Source: Echiichthys vipera
Lineage: Eukaryota; Chordata; Actinopteri; Perciformes; Trachinidae
NCBI GenBank assembly: GCA_963691815.1
Contig: OY829657.1
Coordinates: 17,058,712 to 17,122,711, forward strand
Reading direction: 5' to 3'
DNA length: 64,000 bases
Positions 12,601 through 61,673 of this stretch are shown here, one piece after another; the first letter of the stretch is position 1, and every line of letters begins with the position of its first letter. The notes under the pieces were generated by a model. It ran no database searches. It worked only from the letters and a program-made list of their open reading frames with translations, and was not told where the DNA came from. A program made the position numbers and the translations under genes.

Positions 12601-15600
12601 GCTCCAATCTTGTAAAATATTTTGTCTTTTCCAGTTGAATCATTTTTTTAAAGGTATAAAATGTCAAAATCAGCAAAACAATAAAACAAAAATGATGTAC
12701 TTTTGGTGATGAAATGATGAAATGATGAGAATTCTGGCTTCAATTCTGGACATGATGCACTGTGGATGACCTTCATTCACATATACAAACACATACGTAT
12801 ACGTATGAGAGCATAAGACTGATGCCAAACTCAGCCATGGAGGTGGATATTGAGCTGCAGCAGCAGTCAGTAGAAAACTCTGCTTGTGCTGAGCACCCGA
12901 ATTACAATCCATAAACAGGCTTTTTTACTATACTGCTGCTCAGAGGGCTCCGGTCACGCTCGCTACTCTCCGCCTCTTGGGCATAGACATTTTGCAGAGA
13001 AGTAGAGATACAGTCAAGGTCTGGATTAATGTTCACAAAATAAATGACATCTCTCCAAAAGTGGCTTTTACAGGACAGGATTTGACCAGTTTTGGGCCAT
13101 ATATCATTAGACAAAATGACAAAAGGAAAAACGTCAAAAAATAAATGAATCCACTGTGAGTCATTTCCACAAGAACAAAAAGAAAATGTTTTGTGTTCTG
13201 CATGGTGACTCATTCATTTTTTCCGCCTCATCTTCTTCGTTCTGTCACTTCCATTTTGTATTTTCTCCCTCTCTCCATATCTTTATCCACATTCCTTAGA
13301 CAGCATTTCATGCCTCAGCAAGGTGCATCTGCTTATCTTCATCCATACCCCACTGCCCTCTGTATAGCCTGAGGTCCACAAGCTTTGAATTTATCCATTG
13401 CCAGACACACTAAGGCTTACCTCGGTTCAGGAGGATGTACCTAAGGAGCCATATGTTAACAGTTGCACACTTTAAACACCCAGAGTGTACAGTACGTTCA
13501 AAAGTACAGTTGAACAACCCTGAAGCCCTAATATTAAAACATGCTATTTATATAGTTAAACATGTACACCTCTGTCAAAACCATAGACAGATGACAGACA
13601 CATATTCAGGCGACTCTCCCACAGCCCAGATTCCTGACTTCCACTCTTGTCTGTGTCTGTAGCCTACATACGCTGTCTGGCTCCTGACATTTGTTGTCCA
13701 GCAGTGGTGGAGCGGAGCTGTCAGAGCACATCTCATCTGCTTCCTGTCGCACTCACGCAGCATCAATCTCCCTGCGACCCCATACAGTTCAATGGCAAAA
13801 TGCCTGCGGAGGAAAGACAAGAAGTGTAATTCTTTAATGGCTTAGTCAATGGCAGAGCAGTATAGAATTCAGTGTAACCTATGGTGTCATTTTTTTTGAT
13901 TCAGCGAAGGAAAGACATCGCAGCGTCCCTGACTCCCAAACCACAGCATTTCATGCTTTTAAATGTCTGGTGATGATGTTGCATCTACTGATCTATCATT
14001 CATGGCAACCCTGTTTTATAAAACACTTGAAAGACCCTGTAATCTCCAGTGCCATGCCACACACCAAAGAAGTAAACAAGACTATACAGCGATGCTAGTT
14101 GCACTGTGAAACTCTATACTTAGATACATTGGTAGTAAGTATGCTAATATGCTCGAAGTAGCTAGGTTTCCATCCAAATGTAGCAGAAATTTGAACAGAA
14201 TTTCCAGAGGATCTTTAAATCTTTGGGCTTAGCACCGCCCAGTCAATTTGGTCACATATGAAGCGACTGTGGATTAATAATCTTTAAGTGATCTATTTAG
14301 TGTGAACTACTCACATGAAGTCACAGTGGCTTGAATATTAGTTAATGGTGAGCAGCAGGAATTCATGATGCAACCTGCATTAATTCATGCATTAAACTAT
14401 CATGAGTAATGCATTATTTAAGCATTACCGAAATAGAGTAGTATATTATTTGCTCCTATATAGTGTTACAACAAAATCAGTTCAGGGAGTGTGGCAAGGT
14501 AAACACAGTATCCCCGACATCCATGACCGATGCCTGCACCCTTACAAGGAAGTTCTGCAGGAATATCAGTTCTGCCACCCCTATCCTACAAACCTTTCTG
14601 TTCTTCTTCTTCTTTTTTGGGGGGAAAAATATGAAAGAAATTAATGAAAGAAACACACGGTTGCCTTTAGGTGCCAAACAATAGCAAAAGAGAGTGGGTA
14701 CAGTAGCGGAGTCATCTTTTGTGTGACTTTCATATTGTGGCGTACTGTTGTCAAGAGCATGTGTGCAGAGGGAAACTGAAGGCAGCATGTAGGCTTTTGA
14801 TGTCAGTTTCTTTTGGCTGCAACACTCGTGTCTTTTAATGAGGCAACCTGCCTCATTATCAGAACTCTCCAAAGCCCTGACACAGCAACATGGTGGGGCC
14901 GCCTCGATCCACAAATTACAGCAGCTTAGCCTCTCACTGGGACCAGAGGCTAACCTAGTTGCCCTTTGTAATGGCATCCAAGGGACACAGAGTTTAACAT
15001 ACACATTTGTTTGGACAAAATGGTTTCATAGATGATTCCTTCGTCAGTCCCATTAGAGCTAAAGTTTGAGATGTGAGTAGTAAATTTGGGATACTGCTTC
15101 TAATTGAGTGCAAATATCCAGTAACACAAAAAGCAACAGCCTCAACTCTCAGCAAAGCCTCTGTTGTGACTTTTCTCCCACTTTGTTTGGCAGTAATTTG
15201 CCGCCACAGTTAGCTGGAAATAAAGGTTTTCCTTTCATGCCAAGACTGTGGCCGAACTTTAATTTCACCTGCACACTTTAAACACAGCACAGCACAATAG
15301 TGATGAGAATATCATCTGCTGAATCAAATTAATATGCTTCAAAGTCTGTTAAATTCAAATTCACCACTCATCACTTGTTCTGCAGATTTTGTGTGTGAAT
15401 ATCAGTTTGTTCTTTAAACCAGATGATTTCTCCAAAGCTCTTTACACTGACACCTTAATTAACCTTGCCACTATATTGTCAACCACAAATTCATTCAGTT
15501 GAAATTACATCTTTTGAAACAAAAATGTATAATGAGTTTTTTTGCAATTCAGCTCCCCTGTTTTTTTAAATACTTTCTCTCTCCCTATTTCTTAAACTAA

Positions 15601-18600
15601 GACTTTAATAGTATGAGAAAGATTGTCTTAACGAGGGAAGAAAAGAAAAAAATAATTTGTCAAGACGGGAAAGGAGGAGTATATTTGTTTACAATATAAA
15701 CAGGGATGCGGATTGCAGGAGATGCTACTGCTACCTATTCCTACTTTCTCCTGCCCTCATCATAGTTCAGACATCTGAAGAACTGTGGTTAGATGTGTTT
15801 TATCCATTTATCAACAAATTGCCTGTCTTTTACACCGTGGCAGAGGCCTCTTTAAAGCTCTCTCGACCCTCAAAACTCCATTCTGTCATTGTTATTCTGA
15901 TCAGTAGCACCACAGGAGAACACCACACTTTTGTCTTGTACATATTCAACATCAAAATGTTGTTGAGAGTCAACCAAAATATCTAGTATGAGGCCCGGAC
16001 TTGCTGAACTACATACTATACTTAGCACTCGCAATAGTCACCTTCCTTGTTCTTGATGAAAATTGCACTAGGCCTACATTAGAATAGATTTTGTTGCCTA
16101 AAGCTGTAGGCAAGGTGCCGGATGCTAATTGGGTGAGATGTCTGTCTGGAGTCCTCAGTGGGCTGATGCCTGCGGGCCGTTTACCCAGCAACACCCCAAC
16201 TCTCCGATAAGGTGTTTATTTTGGGCATATAGCCGGTGCCCATCATGTGGTCCCCCATCCTACGCACCAACAATTTTGCATCCAACCATACCCCAGCAGA
16301 TTATCTCACATACACACCCCATCTTAAGTCTTTTGGGTAAACCGTGCTGTGTTTTGCCTGAAGCAAGTCTTTCTATATAGTTTCAGATCCACCAGCTTGT
16401 AACATAGATTATGTTTGAGTCAGAAGCACTGTTGCTTGACTTTGTTGTGGCATGTTAGAAAATATAAATCAGTAAGTACAGTAAATGAGGTTCCTTGCTG
16501 TTCATCAGTGAGATCAACCTATTTCAATATCCTTAAATAATTAATTGATACATATAACGTAAAGTGTATCCTTGGTGAAGAGAGAGAGACGAGAGGGGGG
16601 ATTTGGGGGAGCCATTCTTAATGGAAAATAAACACAGATGGCCTCCCCCAACTGCTGACAACTCCTGATGCATCAGCTGTCATAGGTATGGCCTCACACA
16701 GCCGGGCCATTAAGTAAATATTAAAAGTGACATCTCTTCAAAAGTTTGAGGATGGACCAAGTCTAATTCATAAAGTGCACTTTGATGGTTTGAAGTGCCA
16801 TACATGTCTTTTTAGGAGTCTCAGTCAAGCATGAATCTTTAATTTCCGCCCTAAATAATGTGCCATGGTTTATTGATGAGATTCACTTTCCTGTGGTGCT
16901 GTGTGCTAATTGGTCCAAGTTGCACTAAGCTCCTGGGTTGAGTGATACGAGACTAAAGCAAAGGTAGCTACTTTGGATAACTTGCCCAGGTTGTGCTTTT
17001 GAAACTCTTGTAATTGTAGAAAGCTTTGTCAGACTTTTTAGAAGAAGTTCAAAGCAAGCTGAAGCTTGCTTTGCGCATGTATCAGTGGTAGTGGCACACG
17101 TAAGCAACCATACATAATCTACATTTTTTTTGTACCACAACTGTATGTGTTATTTACATTATAAAAGCTGAAGCTCCTTTTTGTAGGGTGTATTGTCAGT
17201 GGAAGCTTACATTCACAGTAAAAGACAGTCAGTACGGTAAAAGTGTTTTCCACAGGAAAGAAAATGGCATGTTTTGAGTTTGTTTTGCTCCTGGCAGATA
17301 ATGGCACATTTGTCAGAATTTCATTTAATATTGTGTTTTCATTTAATATTAAGCACTTTCATAGTACACTTCCGTAGAATTCAGTGTACCTAATTTCTTT
17401 GGGTGCTAGCCGCGCTTCTCTAGCTCTTACATTGTGTTCACAGACCTATGTGTATCTTCTTTATCATTAAAGCTTTTGTGAACCATCAGTTGAAGAGTTA
17501 GTCAATTTATTCGGTCACACACCACGTCTGATGTCAGTCACTGAAAGTTATATTTCACGTGTGAGACATGTAGCCGCTGCAGCTGGGCGCGTGAGCATAA
17601 AAAATGGGCAACATTACATGAGTAATGGAGGTCAGATATGGTTTGTTTTTAGCCATTGTGGTTGCAAAGACACTCATGGCGCCCCGTGTTTCCCTGTATG
17701 CAGGGGTTCGAGGAGAGGGGAGGTCAAAAATCAATCTGCTGGTCAAGTATCAACCGCAGAGATAGGTAGTGGCTGCCCTGTCATCACAAGTCCCATTTCT
17801 AACAATGCTTGCAGCTTCATGGCCGCTGTCATATTACAATCCCAAATGTTTCATCAGCAGTCAAAAGTAACATTATTTAAAAGATTCCCAAGGTGTATAA
17901 TGCAGCTGCTATTGTATCTTTAATCAATAACTTATTGTTCCATTTATCTCAGCACAAGATAACTGTGGCAACATAAAACCCATTTCAGATAACGACAAAC
18001 TTTAATACTGGCTTTGGACTCTGGTGCCAACTGCTGCCTTGTTTTTATGTGCCCAATAACCTAAAGCTGTCTAAGCTAACAGCCAAGTCCTAGGGCACAA
18101 AATTTAATAAAGCTGAGTGAAAAACAACAGTAAATTGCCTCTATAAGCTTGTGTCATGTGGAAATTACCTGTGGAACGCACTTAAGGCTTCCACATAGGA
18201 TCAAATTACATTATTGTAGCTGTTTTCCCTTTTCAGTGTTGTCTAGAGCAAAATTATATAATTGCACGCCTCTTTATAAACCTCAGGGCAGCCAAGAGAT
18301 ATAGAGGTAATTGTGCCATGTGCTGTAGTGGTTCTACTGTTCATGTTCAGCTAACAACAGCCTCTTTTCAGACATCGTTCACTGGTTGTGCCTCAGGTGC
18401 TAAATCAACTGCAACCCCTGCAACAATGTAATTTCTGCAAATGTTTGAAATCTGTAAAAGAGTTGACACTGAAGTCGTCTGTCAACATCAGTAGTCTATC
18501 TTCAATAATGGCATCAGGGCGCAACTCTGTCAACGCAACTTACCCCAATACCTACAATATCCACCAAGTAAATCACTAAGTTAAATAGAGCAGGTTGTAG

Positions 18601-20198
18601 CTTAAAATGACAGATAAGCTCGTTTTGAGCATGTTAGCATGCTGATGTCAACATTTTGCTCAAGTACAGCTTCATAGAACTGCTAGCATGGCTGTAGATT
18701 CTTAAACGCTTTGTTGGCCTTTCACACATGTAGTACACAACAGGAGATTGTGCATGTCAGACACCGCCTCACTCAGAAATAGTGTGATATGCAAGAGGTG
18801 GCTCTTGGGTAGAGCGTGCAGGAAGTACATGACATGGATTACACCGCGGTCACGTAAATGTATAATTTGGTCATAAACAACTGAGTCTCTTGGCTGTTTC
18901 TTGAATTTGTCTGAAGATTTCAATGTCAGCCCTTATTGACAGCAATTCGTGAATCTCAATTTTTTTCTGAAGTTTTCTTTTGCTTTTGCGAGCTGCATGA
19001 TAGAAACATCATCAACACACCCATTCGTTTGCTGTTAATTCTCACCCATGGTATCAATTTGAGATTACACAGGCTTTTTAGCCTACTAATGTACGGAGCT
19101 TGCAGGATAAGATCGTGGGGTGTCCGATCCAGCTGATTTATACATTTATTTTTGTGTTTGAAAGGGGCTAAAGTCTTATTATATAAGTCTGTGTGTGGTG
19201 TAGTCATAGTCTACCAAACTGTATCTGCCCTCTTCATGAACTGTACCACCATTAAAGGAACAAGCTACCAAAGGGCAGATACTTTTAACCACTACTACGA
19301 ACAGGCCTACAGCCTATGACACAAGGTTGACTGGGATTCTCATTTCCATTATTCTCTGACACTCCAAATGACACCAGTTGATTCTGGAAAACATCCAAGG
19401 AAGAGTTAATGGACCATGAAGTGGAAATCCAAAATCACTCGAATGAATGGAGGGAGATCTTGAAAAGCTTTTGACAGACTTACCTCTGTGTCCTTCTTTG
19501 ACTTCTATTAGTCAGCATCAGTGTCAACACCATTCATACTCTGCATTGGTAATAGCATGTATTATTCATAGAGAGGAGGAGCAAGCAAGATTAAAATATA
19601 CGCTCACTGTCCTCATCGTCATCATCAATCATCTGTTCCTGCTTACGCCAAGCGCTACTGACAAACTTTCTTTCAAATTTTGTATTGATATTCATTAACC
19701 ATAAATCACACGGTGTGATAGAACCTAATTATTTTCATCTTAGTAAAGAGGTTGCATCCTGTTTGAAAAACTATAGATATTCAGGAAGCTTGTGGCACTT
19801 TGAATGACAGCCGGGTGATTGAAAACAAAAGGATAATTGCTCTACACGTTTATACTCATTGACTACAATCTCCAGCATGATTACATTGATTAGAGTCATC
19901 CATTTATTTCTACAGCAAAGTGCCAGGTATGTTACTCTTGGCTTAGTGTTTTGCATTGTTTTCTCTGTAGCAGAAAACCGTTGTTCTTTCTTTCTCATGT
20001 TCTGTGTGATGCTTCCTCTCTATGCTTCAATTTACCTGCAGGCTTAAGCCCACCTATTTTTAGATCATACAAAGGCCTTGTTGCCTGCAGAAAACCTGTG
20101 ACTTGTTTAGCAAAAAGACTAGAAACAGGGGTAAACAGCCTGCCTCTTCATAGCTAGCACTGGAGTATGGTCTGGCATCGATTCACCTTTCTTGGATT
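9686..20198. other. Gene-poor stretch with one R1 repeat
   Basis: About 10.5 kb containing only the R1 copy near 11,060 and short frames (the longest about 175 codons at 14,477-15,004 minus) with no recognisable homology. It may be intergenic DNA containing conserved non-coding elements, which cannot be judged from one genome. Confidence 0.45.
11060..11250 (+). repeat. Interspersed repeat family R1, copy 1
   Basis: GTTAGCTTAGCAT...AGACAGGAAACAGGGAAACAGCTAGCCTGG...CAGCACCTCTAAAGCTTACTAATTAAC...TTGTTTGTTTAATCTG. Two diverged copies in the same orientation are at 41,880 and 49,780. Confidence 0.6.
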
Positions 20199-20221
20199 GG
20201 GGGGGGGGGGGGGGGGGGGGG
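20199..20221 (+). repeat. Homopolymer of 23 G
   Basis: An uninterrupted G run between CTTGGATT and TCTGGG. It could fold as a G-quadruplex; exact length is sequencing-sensitive. Confidence 0.9.
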
Positions 20222-20457
20222 TCTGGGTTGTTTGTATTTCTTTAAACCAATCATAATCGTCTTGGCTGCTGATACAGTAGCAAGACATAGCAGAAGTGGC
20301 CTGACATGTCGGTCTCTATCCACTGTACATCCATTAAGTACATAAATAAACATGATTCAAGGTAGTATATGCAATACAGAATGTCAAGTTGATGAACAAA
20401 TTCTATTATAAAGTTGCTGCAAAGTCCATACTTCTATTTTTCATTTGCCCTCTCCAG

Positions 20458-20648
20458 GTATGTTTGGCCTGGTGTCAGAGCCGGATCTGCACTTGACTTG
20501 TCCCCTGCCGTATCAGCGCAATAGAACACCCGCAGAGTATGAAGCAGCCTGTTCAGCTCACTTCAACCCTCGCTCAGGACCGTTCACCTCGCATCACTGC
20601 TCGTCTGCACTACTGGGCCTGCAGCATTCAGTTTCTCAGCAGCCATGA
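20458..20648 (+). other. Exon-like segment, possible terminal exon of an unknown plus-strand transcript
   Basis: A strong acceptor (TTCTATTTTTCATTTGCCCTCTCCAG) is followed by 62 open codons starting MFGLVSEPDLHLTCPLPYQR and a TGA at 20,646-20,648. AATAAA occurs at 20,776. I recognise no homologue. An open frame of this length can arise by chance, so this is a low-confidence candidate. Confidence 0.2.
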
Positions 20649-20781
20649 GCAAAGTGCCTCTGTTTGACCTTGGGCATGTAACAGATCCCCTGGACAAGAA
20701 CCTGGTTCTCTGCAGAAATCCAAGGACAAGACCATTAAGCTAGAGATGATGCTCAGGTACTTGTTAGGTGCAGAAAATAAA

Positions 20782-23700
20782 AATGGGTTGTTAACTCCAT
20801 CAGGATTTCAGTACAGCAAGAGTGTTTGTGGTTTTATTTTTATTTACACTTTCAAAGTGATGTGCACACACATAAAACATGTTAGGAGGTCTGTCTAAAT
20901 CTTTTGAGGAATATTCATTAAATAGGAGTTGTCAAAAGACGCTATTTTTTTCTATGAGACAATAGTGATTGAAGGGTCCTACTCATGCTTTCTAAAACAA
21001 AACACTCTGAAAAGTGCCTCATTCGAGCATGCATGTCTCAGAACAATGACAACATCATCATCACCCCCAGACGTTGTCAATTTAAACTACCCAGATCTAT
21101 CAATCCCCATCGTTTCAGTAAAACGCTTTAGATACTAAAGATACTGAACATTGTGGTTGATGTGTCATTCAAACTGGATATAAAGGGAACTGTGGTCCTC
21201 ACATAATAAAGGCCTCAAGTCTTCCAATAAGGGTCAGTGACACCAATTTTCTCCAATTCCACTTACTTCTTATAGAAGCTTCCTTGAGGCTGCAGTCCAG
21301 GTCAATTAGGTGTTACAAGTTCACTGACAAATGTCACAATTAACAGTTTTACAGAACAAAAGGTTAATCTTAAATCTCTTTGTCTTTTACACCTGCTGGT
21401 GACTTTTTAAACTCACACACTGTTCACACACACATGCACACTGAAAGCCGCACATAAACTCTATTAATGTAGAGTGTGCTTCAGGGAGGAACACATCTGT
21501 CATAGAAGTGGATGCCAGTACGGCAGAGTGTGAATTGAGGACAGAGGGTTTATGCTAGCATGGAGAGCGCTAACTGCATTCACACATACACGCGACAGCA
21601 ACAGGCCAATTTTAAAGGATTTCATGAAAAAGTGCTTTGCATCTATTTTAGAGTAAATTTCACCTCTGTTTTCCATCTGTTTATAGACTACACAGATTAA
21701 GCCGACTGTGTTTACTGAAGGTCACTACCATACACTGTATAAATAAAGATGGACTTACACTTCCTCCAACTGTACAAAAATAAAGTCAAAATATCATGCA
21801 TACGGCCTGCATACAAACTCATGTAAATGAGACCATATTCGTCACCTGACGCAGACAAAACAATTACACAATTATACTCGTTCAAGGGTCCTTAAAGTGC
21901 TATGGATGACCATGATGGTACTTTTTAAAGGCAGGTCTTCAGTTTACCATCACCTGTCAGCTGAAGGTAAGCGGCATGCTGTATTACAAATCAGCAAGAC
22001 AAAGTGAAATACGGTAATCCGTTAATGGTGTTTTTAAAGTACATCAGAGGTGGTTAAGCTTATTTAATGAAGAGGGAAATAACCCAAATTGCCTCTCTTC
22101 CCACCAGTTGAGCTGTTAAGGTGTTGTTTGTTGTATGATGACGCATGAAAGGCTCAAACCCTGACAGGATGCATCAACAGGACAATATGCAGTGACTTGT
22201 CACCAGTTGGAGGTCTCTCTGCACGCCGCCAGCTGAAGGTGAATGTATAAATTGTGACTCAAGCTGCTCTCTTTTCTCGCCCGACCTCTCTGTCACTCTA
22301 CAGCACTGCACACCAGGCACTTATGAGGCGATGACAGGCCAGATACGACTTTCAGCTGCATAACATCTGCAATACGTTTTTTGCAGGACTCACAGAGAAA
22401 GGGGGCAGGTGTAAGGCATTACAATAAGCAAGATTGTACAAAAATTGAAAAAAAAAACACAGATAGGGGGCTTTTATCTCCAAATTAGCTCTTTAATTCC
22501 AATCTAATAGTCATTTGAAACCACGGATGTTTTCCAAAACAAAGGCAAAAATATTTTATTTCATTTTAGAGTCAGATACAAAAGGCTGATAGGTCTTCCA
22601 CCTGAAGAGGTGGAATGCAGTGTAAAATGTCCCCTGGGTTGTCAATCCACACTAAGCCTCGGGCCATGTGTCCTGTTTTATCACAGCTCTTTGTTGGAGA
22701 TCAAGCCCCTGGAGTATGTGGAGGAGCAGTTGGCAACAAGCTGCCTGCTAAATGACCCTCTCCAGTCCCAGGTAACATAATGGGATAACTGTGTAAGGCA
22801 CTTTAACATGTCAGTTCTTCTCAGGGGAGTTTGTTGTTTTTTGTTTATTACTTTATTGAATACATGTTTCACTGTGGATTAAAGTTGTTGGAAAAAAACA
22901 GGACACCTTAATATTTTAAGATTTGACGACCACGATCATGTCTATCTGTTAAATACAAAGTTAGCAACATCAAGTCTACATCCAAAGGTTAAAAAAATCC
23001 ACCTTACATCTTGACTAAACAAATGAGTTGTAGTATGTGCAGTGAGCTTTAGAGATTGTGGTTGGTGGTTTGAATTTTTGCCTCAAGTTTTAGCTTCGTA
23101 TTAAGTTTCTGACGAGATAGTGGTATGTTTTTAATACATTTGTTTGAACTTCGGATCTTTATTAATATCAACAGCGTATATTCACATATGCATTGTAAAC
23201 TGTGTTTATCTTCATTCAATCACCAGATTTCTTATATCTCGGTTATAATGTGACTCAGTCAGACATTTCTCTGTTACCGGCTGAGATGGATGGCACAGCG
23301 CTGCAGTGTTTCAGGGGAATTAATACATTAGGGGCTAGAGGACTTGGTCTGCTCAGAACATTGCAGTGAATTTCATGCATGTTTTTAAAGCCTAGCATTG
23401 TTGAAACAAAACAGTTAATATTGGTAGCAGAACAACAAGTTTTGGACTGCTGAGTTGCCATTGGAAATAAAGATTTAAAGAGCACAGTGGTGCTGTTATT
23501 GTGTCTGAAAGGGCCTTAACTCTCAGCAAGAAAGTGAACAGGTATATTTTCTGAAATGTCTAAGTTCATTCATAAAATATTGTACCGGTATATTTTTTAG
23601 ATTTTTTTTTTTTACAGAGCAGAATATATTTACAGTTTGAGTCATGGTAATATTGGAGTTCAAACATGAGCGAGCAAAACAGGATAAGAAATTAAAAATA

Positions 23701-24949
23701 TCTCTATATACAGTACTTCCTGCACAAGCTAACACAAAACCAGATTATGTGTTAGCTATTTGAACATTATTTTAATATATTTCAGCCTTGTTTGGTTTAT
23801 TCAGAACTGAATGTTGACATGATACTTGCATTAAAAAGTCCAATATTTCTGATACACAACTAATGTGGCATAAATTCCCCCAAAAAGCCATTTGAGAACA
23901 AAATTACAGGCCTAAGCTCATTTCGCTGCCCCCAGAGTTAACAAATTAGAGTTTAATAGGTATGTCTCCAGTTATTTGATGGCTTAATTGTTACGATTTC
24001 ATGTTGAGTACGGCTTCCCACAGCTACCATTATGTAAAATTACAGAGAATGATCCTATCAGTGACTTCACTCATTATTGTTTTCTCCCACTGCCATAATG
24101 GCCACATAATAAGTTAAATTATGCATTAGCCCCTACTCTGATTAGAACATAGAGTATAATATCTGACATTTTAAACTGAGTTCCCTCTGCTATTTCTTTT
24201 CGCAGTTCTCTCAACCATATTAACTATAGATTTACTATACAACTTTTACAAGAATTGATGAATGTGGCTTTTAAATCTTACAGTTTCTATTATTTTTTGG
24301 AAGAATATGTCACATTTTAATTTTAAAAATATAATTTCCTTACAGTGTGCTGGAAACATAAAAGTTAGTCAACATGCTAGAGCTGTTACATGCTGAAGTT
24401 GAGGATTTGAAGAGGCAGAGCTGCCTTCAGCAGCAGGCTGCAGCACTGTGTGGTGCCTGAGGTGTGGTGACATGATGCGAGCTGACAGGTGGCACCATGG
24501 GTAATAGGGCTAAAACTCCCATCATGCAGCCTGCTGAGTCCAGGTCCTACCTCTCTGATCAGACCATAAATGCACATCCTCTTTGCTCGTGCTACTTTCC
24601 ACACTATAATTAAATGTTGCAGGATGGTTAGTTATAATATAGCTTTGAGGATTGGGGAGTCACATTAACATAGAACTAAAGCCAAAGGCTGTTTGCACAC
24701 GATGGGTATCTTATTTTGAAAATATTTGGCTTAGCTGCGGAGGCAGATGTTGCATGTTGGCCATTTTGGGGCTGAAATGACTCACCGCCTCAAAGCTTTA
24801 AGACTTGAAATAACTTGTCATAACTTGTTCTAATGCCGAGGTGAACAGGTGGAGGAACAGTTTTTAAAGTTGAAAGGTACTTTTTGTTGGTGTATTTAGA
24901 GTATCAAAAATATGACTTCACAGATCCCAATGAATAGCACAAACATCAA
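20782..24949. other. Presumed intergenic region 3' of ryr3
   Basis: Apart from the exon-like segment at 22,687-22,771 I see no genes. In human, AVEN lies next to RYR3, transcribed towards it, but no aven-like exon was recognised. Confidence 0.45.
22687..22771 (+). other. Exon-like segment bounded by good splice sites
   Basis: CTGTTTTATCACAG|85 nt|GTAACA has one fully open frame encoding SLLEIKPLEYVEEQLATSCL and LNDPLQSQ. It has coding-like composition, but no family was recognised and no neighbouring exons were found. Confidence 0.2.
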
Positions 24950-25909
24950 TATTTCTTGCACTGATTTCTTTATTTTTTCCCATCAAAAGAAATGCACAGA
25001 TCAGCAAAGCTACTACATACAAATGGCCATACAATAGCAATCACATTTTTGTTCTTGTTTGAAGGTGTTCAGTAAATTCTGACGTGTCATTTTTACACTT
25101 TGTACCTTGAACATTTGCAGTTATGCTGCATTCGGAAAGAAATCTGTCAAATCCAACCAATGCTGTTCCATGTTCAGATGAAAAGGTTCAGCCACAAACT
25201 ACATATCTGGACAGCTACTTGTTACTGCTCCAGGAGAATTACTGTACTTACATACAATAAAGAGGAAACAAAAGTTTTGCATAGCTTCAGTGTAATGTAG
25301 ATACAGTACTGTAAGGCACTTCATGATAAAATTAGGCATTTTTTAAATCCTACATAACAAACCATTTTACCACTTCATTCTAACACGTCATCTCAATATG
25401 CAAAGTTACAACATCTGAAAAGTTCTCATATCACTTTTTTTGCGCACTATGTAAATCTACTGAACTTCTCCACTCTTCTTTTGGCATTAAGTCTCAAAAT
25501 ATTGAAGTTGGGTTCTTGTGCATAATATGACTGACACATTGTCCCATAACCCCACACAACCCAGTGTTTCTCAAAAAGACAAAACAAAATTGTGCAATGA
25601 TTTGGGGTTATGTGGAGTAAAAGGCAACACGCCGTCGAAGACGAGTCCCAAAACAGAAAAAAAACTCAATGTCTGGGCAAGTTACAGTTCGTATCCTCAT
25701 AGACCGGCACTGTACCAACCTGTGACAAGGGTACACCTGACACGGGTAAGAGACCTTTCTCTTTTTTAGATAAAAAAGAAGTTTTGTCTTGTCTCCAGTC
25801 TGAAGGATTGGTGGGTTGGCTGTGCAGTGTTGTAGTCCAGCAGCTGTATGTAGAACCACTTGTTAACACAGCCCACCTTATGGAGAGAGGTAAAGAGGAT
25901 GCATCTGCT
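24950..25909 (-). other. ryr3: Putative ryr3 3' UTR
   Basis: The sequence between the stop codon and the first good minus-strand AATAAA is about 0.95 kb long, AT-rich and has no long minus-strand frame of its own. No miRNA sites were assessed. The 3' end is inferred from the signal at 24,969-24,974. Confidence 0.55.
24969..24974 (-). terminator. ryr3: Candidate poly(A) signal of ryr3
   Basis: The plus strand TTTATT reads AATAAA on the minus strand, followed within about 30 nt by a GU-rich stretch (minus TGATGTTTGTGCT), as expected of a cleavage site. Earlier or later sites cannot be excluded. Confidence 0.5.

Positions 25910-61673
<35,764 letters not shown>

Noticed and set aside
14477..15004. 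175-codon minus-strand open frame
   Set aside because: Low-complexity poly-Lys stretch, no homology, no splice or promoter context; consistent with chance.
17531..17923. 130-codon plus-strand frame
   Set aside because: No recognisable domain, no exon boundaries with family support.
24540..24605. Minus-strand segment ESSTSKEDVHLWSDQR followed by a GT donor
   Set aside because: Downstream of the ryr3 stop and poly(A) signal, too short and without a convincing acceptor.
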